A stretch of DNA of 7,793 bases from Glaciimonas sp. (GCA_014377145.1 JACMQE010000189.1:1-7793); one strand, 5' to 3'; positions 1-6,979 are shown, counted from the first letter of the stretch. Program-made: numbers and translations. Notes: a model not told the origin generated them from the sequence alone.

Positions 1-284
1 ATAGGACTAGCGACCAACACAGCAGCAAGCAAAAATAGACTTCCGCGCTCCTGTGTCAACAATAGAGCTGGCTCGACGTGACTTAGCCAATCCACTATTT
101 TTCCCATCATTGCAAACAATACGGCCTCAAATGCACCTATAGCTGCGGTGAGCAAGGTCATGGCGAGAATATAACCACGCAAGCCTTTGGTGCAGGCCCA
201 GACGAATGCCACAAAACCACGTGGGGGTGGCGCGATAACCGTATCGGGATAGGGATGTAACAGCTTTTCAAACAGACCAAACAT
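1..284 (-). CDS. ABC exporter (permease + ATPase type), N-terminal part, cut by window edge
   Basis: The minus strand reads open from an ATG at 284-282 to the left edge, giving 94 codons. The protein begins MFGLFEKLLHPYPDTV, followed by a proline-rich stretch (PPPRGF, about residues 19-24). A first membrane segment lies at about residues 38-62 (YILAMTLLTAAIG onwards) and runs into GKIVDWL. A second hydrophobic stretch starts near residue 83. This N-terminus resembles the betaproteobacterial half-size exporters (about 600 residues) that carry a six-helix membrane domain and then an ATPase domain, and that dimerise to export lipids or drugs. The ATPase motifs lie outside the window, so the assignment rests on N-terminal resemblance only. 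The start is supported by GGAG (292-295 on the plus strand as ctcc) seven bases upstream. No stop or frameshift is visible here, unlike in the genes to its right. It follows the dead metabolic block on the same strand after a gap of about 255 bases, so it probably has its own promoter. Confidence 0.72.
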   Translation of the reverse strand, partial: MFGLFEKLLHPYPDTVIAPPPRGFVAFVWACTKGLRGYILAMTLLTAAIGAFEAVLFAMMGKIVDWLSHVEPALLLTQERGSLFLLAAVLVASP

Positions 285-444
285 GCAAAGGCTCCAAGAT
301 GAAATCTGTAGGAATAACGTCTTTCAGACCAGTCGACATCATACGGCTAATAAAAAATCAGGGGGAATAAAAATACAAGATAGGCGCAGCAGTGCTACGG
401 CAATATGTCGCATAGGACTTGTGCAAAATCGCCCGAGGAAGCAT

Positions 445-461
445 TAGGCTCTCCTAGCCTA
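445..461. repeat. Short inverted repeat in the spacer between the ABC exporter and the isomerase pseudogene
   Basis: TAGGCT (445-450) and AGCCTA (456-461) are perfect complements around a five-base loop. The site lies about 80 bases downstream of the isomerase pseudogene stop on the minus strand. No run of T follows the stem on either strand, so a rho-independent terminator is not supported. The rest of the 285-539 spacer shows no gene. It must hold whatever promoter drives the exporter, but I could not pick a convincing one. Confidence 0.3.
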
Positions 462-539
462 GCGTATTGTCTTCGTCGGCACGCCTTGCTGGGACAATTT
501 GCGTAAATTCTATCTGAGTAGTAAATAAATGGGTAAAAA

Positions 540-1049
540 TCAAATCTCAGTACCCAACTGGTTTTCTGGAGCGGCTATAATGAAAGCATCAAGTTGTCGA
601 CAATTGTCAACGATCCGCATCAACGTTGGCATACGAGACAGATCACATTTTTGTCGCTGCGCATTAAATATTTGCGGCACCAGACAGCAATCGGCCAATG
701 TCAGCGTATCATCAAAACAAAATTTTCCTACTCTCCGATCGGCGGCGAGCTTCGTTCCCAACGTAGTCAAACCCAACATGCACCAATGCCGATACCATTC
801 GTTCTTGGCTGCTTCCTCAAGCTTTAAATCCCGCACCAGATAATGTAATACGCGTAGATTATTGATCGGATGAATATCACAAGTAATCAGCAACGCGATA
901 TTGCGTACGACAGCGCAATCTAGCGGCGCTTTCGGCATTTAATGCTTCAGCAGATGCACGGGAATGATATCGCAAGGTAATTCTTTCAGATTGAGCGCAA
1001 TCTGCAATCGATAAGCTGCGGCGCTGCGAAAGTAAATATACAGTTTCAT
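540..1049 (-). pseudogene. maiA: Zeta-class glutathione transferase (maleylacetoacetate/maleylpyruvate isomerase), broken by an internal deletion
   Basis: The family isomerises maleylacetoacetate or maleylpyruvate to the fumaryl form using glutathione, in aromatic catabolism. The start is ATG at 1049-1047 with AGGAG seven bases upstream. The first 36 codons encode a normal N-terminus (MKLYIYFRSAAAYRLQIALN, then VHLLKH) and end at TAA 941-939. The very next codon, in the same frame, is ATG 938. From there 132 codons encode the helical C-terminal domain: CDIHPINNLRVL, KNEWYRHW, the TLADCCLVPQ motif and a normal AAPENQ end, with stop TGA at 542-540. Compared with the usual 210-215 residues, about 50 are missing between the two parts, including the glutathione-binding end of the thioredoxin fold. 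The cause is therefore an in-frame deletion with a stop at the junction. The first Ser of the N-terminal SS motif is kept and the second is Ala. It overlaps the hydrolase relic upstream by ATGA. Whether it acted on maleylacetoacetate or maleylpyruvate cannot be told. Confidence 0.88.
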
Positions 1050-1740
1050 CCATTCTCCTGTGAACGACTGACGCACGCCATTGGGTGATCAAATACCTGA
1101 ATGGGCGGTGGCATTTTAGAATCAACGGCTGCGACTCCTGCCGGTGTACCAGTAAAAATTAGATCACCAGCACGCAGTTCGTAGAAGCGGGACAATTGCT
1201 CGACTCCAAATCATTTGGTTGATATTGCCTTGCTGACGAGGTTGACCATTGACGTTAAGTCGGATTGGACCCTGCATGATTTTACCACTAACAGCGATTA
1301 GGCGAATGGCTGAAATAGGCGCGGCGTTATCAAAACCCTTACTGGTACACCACGGGCGACCAAGCTTTTTAGCTTCTGCCTGTAAATCAAGGTGCGTCAT
1401 ATCAAGGCCCGCAGCATAACCGTAAATATATTTCACCGCTTCAGCAGCGAGAATATCCTCCCCCGCTATCTATGCCTAATGCAACCACCAATTCAATCTC
1501 GTGATGCAAATCTTTCGTATTTGATGGATAAGCCATTTTGCCAATGCTCCCGTTCGCTATCGGTAACACCGCATCTGCTGGTTTCATAAAAAAGAATGGC
1601 GCCTGGCGACCAGTGTTTCCCATCTCCTTAGCATGCTCTACGTAATTCCGCAAGACGCAATAAATACGATGTACGGGAAACAATTGATTAATCCCCTCAA
1701 CCGGCACGACCGCTTGTTGCGGTGTAAAAACGAATGCCAT
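1046..1740 (-). pseudogene. Fumarylacetoacetate-hydrolase-family enzyme (fumarylacetoacetate or fumarylpyruvate hydrolase), frameshifted
   Basis: Members of this family (about 230 residues) hydrolyse fumarylacetoacetate or fumarylpyruvate, the step after the neighbouring isomerase. Reading from ATG 1740-1738, the frame gives MAFVFTPQQAV, FPVHRIYCVLRNYVEHAKEMG, FFFMKPADAV and KDLHHEIELVVALG. The last holds the paired metal-binding Glu residues. The frame breaks at a run of five G on the coding strand (1460-1464 as C). Removing one G restores EDILAAEAVKYIYGYAAGLDMT, DLQAEAKKLGRPW, KGFD and NQMIWS. A second break at about 1200-1203 removes roughly five codons and shifts frame again. The third segment reads QLSRFYELRAGDLIFTGTPAGVAAV. 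After that the usual C-terminal strand motif is not recognisable, so a further lesion is likely. The third frame happens to end in TGA at 1048-1046, overlapping the isomerase start. The metal-site residues are still visible, suggesting recent loss. An alternative TTG start at 1743 adds one codon and is less likely. Confidence 0.88.
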
Positions 1741-1804
1741 CAAATGTTTCTTTATTGTCGTTTATATCATCAAATATCAACAAAAAATCAGGCCCATTAT
1801 CAGA

Positions 1805-2939
1805 CTATCGTCGCTCGAAAAATGTTCTCAAGTGCTGAATCGCTTCCTGCATATTTTCCATTGAGGTGGCATAAGAAAAGCAGATATAGCTACAGGCTGT
1901 ATAAGGGCCAAAGTGCAGCCCCGAAACTACACACACCGACCTCATTGAGAATTTCTTTGGTCAACCGATCAGGATCATCGGTCAGATCAATACAATCCGC
2001 ATAAACATAAAATGCGCCGTCCGGAACCACAGAAACCTTGAAACCAAGTGTAATCAATGCTGGTACCAGATAGTCTCGACGCTGTTTGAATTCGGCTTTG
2101 CGCGCTTCATAAATGGCGATCGATTCTGGCGAAAAACAGGCAATCGCGGCATGCTGCGCTACGGATGAAGCACATATAAACAGCTTCTGCACCAGCTCCT
2201 CAACGTGCGGCATAAGTACTTCCTGCAAAACTAGCCAACCCAACAGCCAACCGATCATGTTGAAGTATTTGGAAAAGCTGTTGATAATAATGATGTCATC
2301 GCCAAGCGATAACGCCGAAAACGGTGCGGCATCCTAGATAAGACCCTGATAAATTGCATCCACGATGGTAAACCATTGTAGGCGCGCACCGTAGCAACAA
2401 TCTTTTCTAGTTCTGTGACAAGGATTGAGGTACCATTCGGATTTGATGGCGAAGCCAGTATACGCCGCGTGTAGCCTCGCCCCAATGCGCACGCACCGCA
2501 AGCTGAAAGCGTTCAGCCGTGCCACTAGGGATCATTTTGGCAGAGCCCTCGAATACAGCCACAAAATGCCGGTTGCATGGATACGATGGATCGGGCATCA
2601 ATATCTCTGCGCCCTTTTCGACCAATGCAGCGCATGCCAGTAATAATGTAGCCGACGCTCCTGCCGTCACCACAATCCGTACCGGTGCAATATCCAAGTC
2701 ATAGCCTTGGGAATAATGTGTGGAAATCAGGATCTGCAAAGCTGGTAAACCCATGGCCGAGGTATACTGCATTTCACCGGCTTGCATCGCTGCGGTAGTA
2801 CCCCAACTACCAGCGATGGTGCCGTAAGGTCGGGCTCACCAATTCCCATGTGAATGATGTGGCGACCTTGTTATTCTAGCGCTGCCGCCATTTTTGCTAA
2901 TTCCATGACATGGAAAGGGGCGAGATTGGAGAGATTCAT
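1805..2939 (-). pseudogene. Class I/II PLP-dependent aminotransferase, heavily degraded
   Basis: An intact relative is about 385-390 residues, uses pyridoxal phosphate and transfers amino groups. In betaproteobacteria such a gene often follows nusB. Pieces in order are: MNLSNLAPFHVMELAKM from ATG 2939; HIIHMGIGEPDLTAP; MQYTSAMGLPAL; IVVTAGASATLLLACAALVE; MPDPSYPCNRHF; LASPSNPNGTSI; IVDAIYQGL; LGDDIIIINSFSKYFNM with the PLP lysine at 2268-2270; PDGAFYVYADC; and FGPYTAC ending at TAG 1807-1805. Lesions: a TAA stop at 2871-2873 (a C-to-T change from CAA would explain it); a one-base loss between the TAP motif and 2787; a one-base loss near 2459-2461; a one-base loss near 2370-2372; a TAG stop at 2334-2336 where Tyr is usual; and loss of one GT unit at 1929-1936. 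Two arginines usually conserved are also gone: GWRLGW reads GWLLGW (2244-2246), and the substrate-carboxylate Arg in YVRFSY is Cys (1880-1882). Substrate unknown. Confidence 0.92.
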
Positions 2940-3060
2940 TAAGACGTCTTTACATACAAAAACTAGATGAGCCAACAGAGGTAGTCAGATTTACGTGTTT
3001 GAAGCTAATATGCCGACCTAACTGAGGACAAATTCTTCCTATGCGCCCAAAATTATGATG

Positions 3061-3087
3061 GTATTGCGAGCCAATGGAACGCAATAC
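3061..3087. repeat. Perfect 8-bp inverted repeat downstream of nusB
   Basis: GTATTGCG (3061-3068) and CGCAATAC (3080-3087) pair perfectly around an 11-base loop. The site is about 57 bases past the nusB stop in the transcribed (minus) direction. On the minus strand the stem is preceded by A residues and followed by CATCATAATTTT, so a T run exists but starts several bases late. On the plus strand TTTT follows the stem at once. It could be a weak or decayed terminator between nusB and the dead aminotransferase. The T run on the intended strand is not well placed, so this is tentative. The rest of the 2940-3143 spacer holds no gene that I can see. Confidence 0.35.
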
Positions 3088-3143
3088 TTTTATGCATGCG
3101 CGCCACAGACAGAAGGATAATACCGGTCATCTCAACAAGGTAT

Positions 3144-3656
3144 TTATAGCAAGGTCGATAAAGGCGAATAGCGTTGGGAGAGACGACCTGCGTTGACTTC
3201 AGTTTCACGTATTTTGGCCGCAAACTTGTCCAATACACCGTTAACGTATTTATGGCCATCGATACCGCCAAATGATTTGGTTAACTCAACCGCCTCATTG
3301 ATCACCACTTTGTAGGGAATTTCCAAATGACTGTGTAATTCAAACGCACCAATCAACAGTACAGCGTGCTCGACGGGCGATAACTCGGTAATTTTACGGT
3401 CGATCAACGGTGCTAGTTCCCTGCGCAAAATTGCGACATCCTTGATCGCACCGTACAACACTGAGTTAAAATGTTTAGTATCAGCTTTATCAAAACCATG
3501 CGCCTCACGAATATTTGCCTGAATGTCATGTACATCTTCATTATTCAGCAGCCATTGATATAACCCCTGCAATGCAAATTCACGGGCCCGGTGACGGGGC
3601 GTACGGTTCTTGCTTGGATTGGCGTGCTTTGGGTGCTCTTGCGGTTTATTAATCAT
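3144..3656 (-). CDS. nusB: Transcription antitermination factor NusB
   Basis: NusB is a small all-helical RNA-binding protein that, with NusE (ribosomal protein S10), binds boxA RNA to keep RNA polymerase elongating through rRNA operons. The 170-residue frame starts at ATG 3656-3654. After a basic, disordered head (residues 1-20, KNRTPRHR) comes the family signature [15 protein letters not shown] (21-35). This is followed by [17 protein letters not shown] (91-107), [19 protein letters not shown] (113-131) and [12 protein letters not shown] (135-146), all in normal order. The tail beyond about residue 152 ([18 protein letters not shown]) is longer than usual and unconserved, perhaps because an original stop was lost. 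The upstream signal (GGAAA) is weak. It is the last intact gene of the ribB-ribH-nusB series. The 199-base gap from ribH (3657-3855) is gene-free and wider than I expect for this pair. I see no lesion. Confidence 0.95.
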   Translation of the reverse strand: MINKPQEHPKHANPSKNRTPRHRAREFALQGLYQWLLNNEDVHDIQANIREAHGFDKADTKHFNSVLYGAIKDVAILRRELAPLIDRKITELSPVEHAVLLIGAFELHSHLEIPYKVVINEAVELTKSFGGIDGHKYVNGVLDKFAAKIRETEVNAGRLSQRYSPLSTLL

Positions 3657-3855
3657 AAATTTTCCGACTTGTGTGCCAGTTTCAAAGCTGGCGATAAACC
3701 ATCTAAATACGCACGGCTATTGCGCAACTTACTACGTGTCGTTTGACGTTCTTACTGCGCATTTCTATTGCTTATTTTTGTTACCCATATTCACCACATC
3801 CTTTGACTACCTACAACAACTAATTTAATACTGAGTTACATTTTCTCTGTAATGC

Positions 3856-4344
3856 TTAATCATCAACATTGATAGATTCGGCCAGCTCTTCCAGCGCAAT
3901 CGTCAAATTCCCCATCTCGACAGCGACACGGGCAGCATCAGTACCCTTCTCTGCCATCCGTACTTCAGCTTGTTCGTCGTTTTCGGTCGTTAATACAGCA
4001 TTGGCAATCGGGATACCAAACTCCAGACCGACCTGGTTAATACCTGCACCGGACTCATTCGAGACCAATTCAAAGTGATATGTCTCGCCGCGAATCACTG
4101 CGCCGATGGCGATCAGTGCATCAAAATGCAAAGTTTCAGCTAATTTTTGCAGAGCCAGTGGAATTTCCAACGCGCCCGGCACGCTAACGTGCAAAATGTC
4201 TTCATCAATCACACCCAGATATTTCAACTCACTAAGGCAAGCAGACAACAATCCATGGCAGACATCCTCATTAAAACGCGCTTGCACAATACCGATTCGC
4301 AAACCGACACCATCGAGATTAGGTTCGTAAGCTCCGACTGTCAT
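3856..4344 (-). CDS. ribH: 6,7-dimethyl-8-ribityllumazine synthase
   Basis: This enzyme makes 6,7-dimethyl-8-ribityllumazine from 5-amino-6-ribitylaminouracil and 3,4-dihydroxy-2-butanone 4-phosphate, the penultimate step of riboflavin synthesis. It acts in the cytoplasm as a pentamer or larger shell. The 162-residue protein matches the family length. Visible motifs are IVQARFN (19-25, the aromatic residue that stacks on the ring), [10 protein letters not shown] (53-62), [14 protein letters not shown] (79-92) with the general-base His at 90, [20 protein letters not shown] (103-122), and EVRM (127-130), whose Arg fits the phosphate-binding position. The ATG at 4344-4342 has a strong AAAGGAAAG ribosome binding site upstream, which fixes the start. 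The butanone phosphate it uses is made by the gene immediately upstream, ribB, on the same strand. A 178-base non-coding gap (4345-4522) separates them, so a second promoter is possible but none stands out. No lesion is visible. Confidence 0.97.
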   Translation of the reverse strand: MTVGAYEPNLDGVGLRIGIVQARFNEDVCHGLLSACLSELKYLGVIDEDILHVSVPGALEIPLALQKLAETLHFDALIAIGAVIRGETYHFELVSNESGAGINQVGLEFGIPIANAVLTTENDEQAEVRMAEKGTDAARVAVEMGNLTIALEELAESINVDD

Positions 4345-4522
4345 GGCTTTCCTTTATACGCAATGCGCTTTGTTACATCGTTGACGACTACAACTGAGAC
4401 CGAAAATTCTCCCATAAAATAGCGGCTAAACAGAGATAAAATATATCAGTAACGTTATTTCAGTACCTTGATCCAATTCTGGCAGCCATTAAATCGTGCC
4501 TATGCATCAATTCAATGGATTC

Positions 4523-5641
4523 TCACCATTCACCATCCGGTTTATTTTGATAGCCAGTTACCTCGAGCTCGAAACCGGCCATCGATGGCATCTTTCTAGG
4601 ACTGGCTAACAACTTCATTTTGCCGACACCAAGGTCTTTCAGGATTTGTGCGCCAATCCCGTAAGTACGCAAATCTAAACGCGGCAACGTGGCTTTGCTA
4701 TTGATGCTATCCGCATCCAGTGCCGCAAATTTAGTAAATATCTGCTCCGACGATTGCTCACAATTCAACAGAACCACGACGCCACAAGGCGAAGCTGCAA
4801 TTGCTTCCAGCGCCGACGCCATATTCCAAGAATGATTCGTCGCCTGCGTTTCCAGCAAATCTAGTATTGACACCGGCTGGTGGACCCGTACCAATGTCTC
4901 GACATTTGAGGTCGGCACGCCATGCAACAAGGCCAGATGTGCACCACCGTTTGGCGTATCACGATAGGCGATTGTCTTGAATATCCCCTGAGCAGTCTGG
5001 GTAGTACGTTCCGCCAATCGTTCAATCACACTTTCATGATGGCTGCGATAGTGAATCAGATCAGCGATGGTGCCGACCTTAAGATTGTACTCCTTGGCAA
5101 ATTCAAGCAAGTCAGGTAGACGTGCCATCGTGCCATCGTCCTTCAAAATTTCACATATCACTGAAGCTGGCGTCAGTCCCGCCATATCCGTTAGATCGCA
5201 GCCTGCTTCAGTATGGCCAGCGCGCATCAAAACGCCACCCTTCTTTGCCTTGACTGGAAAAATATGTCCTGGCTGAACGATATCGCTGACTTTAGCATTT
5301 TTTGCCACCGCGACTTGAATCGTGCGAGCCCGATCAGCTGCCGAAATACCTGTTGTGACTCCTTCTGCAGCCTCAATTGAGACAGTAAAATTGGTGCCAT
5401 ACGCAGTGCCGTTTCGACTTGTCATCATTTCCAGCTCAAGCTGGGCACAACGCTCTTCCGTCAAGGTCAGGCAAATCAGCCCGCGCGCATATTTCACCAT
5501 AAAATTAATTGCTTCTGGCGTCACAAAATCTGCCGCTAGCACTAAATCGCCTTCGTTCTCTCTATCCTCTTCATCCACGAGAATAACCATGCGGCCAGCG
5601 CGTAGCTCTTTGATTATTTCTTCTGTTGTTGCAATTGACAT
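4523..5641 (-). CDS. ribB: 3,4-dihydroxy-2-butanone 4-phosphate synthase with a degenerate GTP cyclohydrolase II-like C-terminal domain
   Basis: The N-terminal domain (about residues 1-205) converts ribulose 5-phosphate to 3,4-dihydroxy-2-butanone 4-phosphate plus formate for riboflavin synthesis. It carries [14 protein letters not shown] (21-34) with the acidic metal-site residues, a TSRNGTAYG stretch (74-82), [12 protein letters not shown] (94-105), QPGHIFPV (123-130), [15 protein letters not shown] (142-156) and [12 protein letters not shown] (163-174). Residues about 206-372 align in outline with RibA and keep [20 protein letters not shown] (323-342). They lack the zinc-binding C-x10-C-x-C signature; only Cys286 and Cys294 occur in this half. 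It is therefore very unlikely to be an active GTP cyclohydrolase II, and a true ribA would have to lie elsewhere. Such RibB fusions with a worn RibA half are common in Burkholderiales. The start ATG 5641-5639 has AGGA about seven bases upstream. It is the first gene of ribB-ribH-nusB. No FMN riboswitch sequence is present in the leader. Confidence 0.95.
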   Translation of the reverse strand: MSIATTEEIIKELRAGRMVILVDEEDRENEGDLVLAADFVTPEAINFMVKYARGLICLTLTEERCAQLELEMMTSRNGTAYGTNFTVSIEAAEGVTTGISAADRARTIQVAVAKNAKVSDIVQPGHIFPVKAKKGGVLMRAGHTEAGCDLTDMAGLTPASVICEILKDDGTMARLPDLLEFAKEYNLKVGTIADLIHYRSHHESVIERLAERTTQTAQGIFKTIAYRDTPNGGAHLALLHGVPTSNVETLVRVHQPVSILDLLETQATNHSWNMASALEAIAASPCGVVVLLNCEQSSEQIFTKFAALDADSINSKATLPRLDLRTYGIGAQILKDLGVGKMKLLASPRKMPSMAGFELEVTGYQNKPDGEW

Positions 5642-5680
5642 ATTTTTGTCCTGAAATAGGTCAGCTTTGAACTGCGAGCC

Positions 5681-5739
5681 TAGATTTAATCTGACGTCAG
5701 AACGCTATTTTAATAGATTTAGCCTACCTTGAACGCTAT
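5681..5739. repeat. Imperfect tandem repeat in the ribB upstream region
   Basis: Two copies of the two-part motif TAGATTTA-N-GAACGCTAT occur in a row on the plus strand. In the first, the parts lie at 5681-5688 and 5700-5708, with an 11-base spacer that contains most of the palindrome CTGACGTCAG (5691-5700). In the second they lie at 5714-5721 and 5731-5739, with a nine-base spacer. The copies are offset by 31-33 bases, about three helical turns. They sit 40-100 bases upstream of the ribB start codon and cover the best promoter-like sequence on the minus strand (TTCAAG about 17 bases from a TAAAAT-like hexamer). They may be paired protein-binding sites or simply a local duplication. No regulator is identified. 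Confidence 0.5.
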
Positions 5740-5791
5740 ATGTGTCTTAGCCTCAAACTCGCTCTAATGAGATATTTGTGTAGCAATAAGT

Positions 5792-5821
5792 GAGGGTCAG
5801 TGAGATACCCTCCTTGAGGGT
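5792..5821 (-). repeat. Three-part hairpin region with two mutually exclusive stems, between dusA and ribB
   Basis: On the plus strand GAGGGT (5792-5797), ACCCTC (5807-5812) and GAGGGT (5816-5821) follow each other. The central ACCCTC can pair with either neighbour, giving a stem with a nine-base loop or a stem with a three-base loop. Transcribed from the minus strand, this lies about 58 bases past the dusA stop and about 150 bases before ribB. Neither stem is followed by a T run, so it is not a standard intrinsic terminator. It may be a decayed dusA terminator or an RNA switch-like structure. Confidence 0.4.
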
Positions 5822-5879
5822 TTATAAGTTGATTTAGCCATACCACTGACAAGGCCGAAAAACCTATCAAAAACTGAAT

Positions 5880-6947
5880 CTACCTCAATATATCCGCCGA
5901 GGACAGCATCTGTCGCATTGCCTCCAACAATAATGCCGGATCCCCGATAGCTAGTTTTTTCGAGTTGGATAATACTTGCCGAAAATTCCGTGCACCCGGT
6001 AAACCAGCCATCAGACCCAGCATATGCCGGGTAATACTATTTAATCTCAGGCCGCTCCCATTGCGGCCATACAACTTTAGCTGATGATGAATGTAAGGCA
6101 TCATGGATGCCAGTACTTCCGCCCGCGACTTTGGCATCACGTCTGAATCCGCATAATAACGGGCGTCAAAATCAGCCATTAAATAGGGATTGTAATACGC
6201 CTCGCGTCCGAGCATCACGCCGTCAACCTGTTGCAGGTGGAGATCGATTTCAGTTGTCGTTTTGACAGCACCATTAATGATGATTTCAAGCGTCGGAAAA
6301 TCACGCTTCAACTGATACACGAAATCATATTTTAAGGGAGGAATTTCGCGATTCTCCTTAGGGCTTAAGCCTTTCAAAATCGCATTACGTGCGTGCACAA
6401 TAAAAGTCTGGCAACCTGCGTCAGCTATCGTGCCAACAAAATCGCGCACAAAGTCGTAAGATTCAATCTGATCAATCCCAATCCGATGCTTGACCGTCAC
6501 ATCAATATCGACCGCATCGCGCATAGCTTTTACAATATCCGCGACCAAACGCGATTCGGCCATCAGACAAGCGCCAAAAGCGCCCTTCTGCACCCTTTCA
6601 GAAGGGCAGCCGCAATTTAAATTAATCTCATCGTAACCCCACTGCTCTCCAAGTTTGGCGCTTTTTGCCAGATCGGAAGGGTCGCCCCCCCCCAACTGCA
6701 ACGCCACTGGATGTTCTTCATCATTGAAATCCAAATGACGAGGCACGTCGCCATGCAACAACACTCCCGTTGTCACCATTTCTGTATAAAGCCAGGTATG
6801 GCGCGTAATTTGACGATGAAACAGCCGACAATGCCGATCGGTCCAATCCATCATGGGAGCAACAGAGATTTTTCGCCCCCCGTATTTCAACGCTTTATCA
6901 AGCGTGGTAAGGGTTTCCACGGAATTTATAGCTATTTTAGGGCTCAC
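5880..6947 (-). CDS. dusA: tRNA-dihydrouridine(20/20a) synthase DusA
   Basis: DusA is an FMN enzyme that reduces uridine 20 and 20a in the D-loop of tRNAs using NADPH. The 355-residue protein has the family motifs in order: SVAPMMDWTDRHCR (28-41), LYTEMVTTG (53-61), HPVALQLGGGDP (79-90), DEINLNCGCPSERVQ (106-120) with the expected proton-donating Cys114, GAFGACLM (122-129), VTVKHRIGID (150-159), FIVHARNA (182-189), LSPKENREIPPL (194-205), INGAVK (224-229), DGVMLGREAYYNP (242-254). The longest frame begins at GTG 6947-6945. An in-frame TGA lies six bases further up and no clear ribosome binding site is visible, so the exact start is uncertain. The first 25 residues are not conserved. A tract of nine G on the coding strand (6685-6693 as C) encodes Gly86-88. 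An integrase relic is divergent from its 5' end, which fits use of dusA as an integration site. It lies upstream of ribB on the same strand. Confidence 0.96.
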   Translation of the reverse strand: MSPKIAINSVETLTTLDKALKYGGRKISVAPMMDWTDRHCRLFHRQITRHTWLYTEMVTTGVLLHGDVPRHLDFNDEEHPVALQLGGGDPSDLAKSAKLGEQWGYDEINLNCGCPSERVQKGAFGACLMAESRLVADIVKAMRDAVDIDVTVKHRIGIDQIESYDFVRDFVGTIADAGCQTFIVHARNAILKGLSPKENREIPPLKYDFVYQLKRDFPTLEIIINGAVKTTTEIDLHLQQVDGVMLGREAYYNPYLMADFDARYYADSDVMPKSRAEVLASMMPYIHHQLKLYGRNGSGLRLNSITRHMLGLMAGLPGARNFRQVLSNSKKLAIGDPALLLEAMRQMLSSADILR

Positions 6948-6960
6948 GGAAATTCACGTT

Positions 6961-6979
6961 ATTTAATAGTTTATTAAAT
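6961..6979. repeat. AT-rich palindrome between dusA and the integrase relic
   Basis: ATTTAATA (6961-6968) and TATTAAAT (6972-6979) are perfect complements around a GTT loop. The element lies in the 67-base gap between the divergent dusA and integrase starts. It is close to where promoters for both genes, or a junction of the inserted element, would be expected. It is too AT-rich to rule out chance, and no function is assigned. Confidence 0.4.

Noticed and set aside
529..843. Plus-strand open frames over the isomerase relic (for example 529-843)
   Set aside because: They lie antisense to a recognisable GST C-terminal domain and their translations resemble nothing; they are mirror frames.
1046..2939. 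Treating the frameshifts as sequencing errors in live genes
   Set aside because: Some shifts sit in short repeats where errors occur, but the same genes also carry nonsense codons, multi-codon deletions and lost conserved arginines, while neighbouring genes of equal length have none.
3061..3087. Strong rho-independent terminator after nusB
   Set aside because: The stem is perfect, but the T run directly after it is on the plus strand; on the transcribed minus strand the T run comes late. Kept only as an inverted repeat.
3610..3828. Plus-strand 72-codon frame over the nusB start and the nusB-ribH gap
   Set aside because: No ribosome binding site, unusual composition rich in Cys, Phe and Leu, and it overlaps the conserved nusB N-terminus. 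Probably chance.
5642..5879. Possible FMN riboswitch (RFN element) in the ribB leader
   Set aside because: None of the conserved RFN blocks (the AGGGTG-like and CCGACCGGCGGT-like stretches) can be found on the minus strand. The hairpins present have unrelated sequence.
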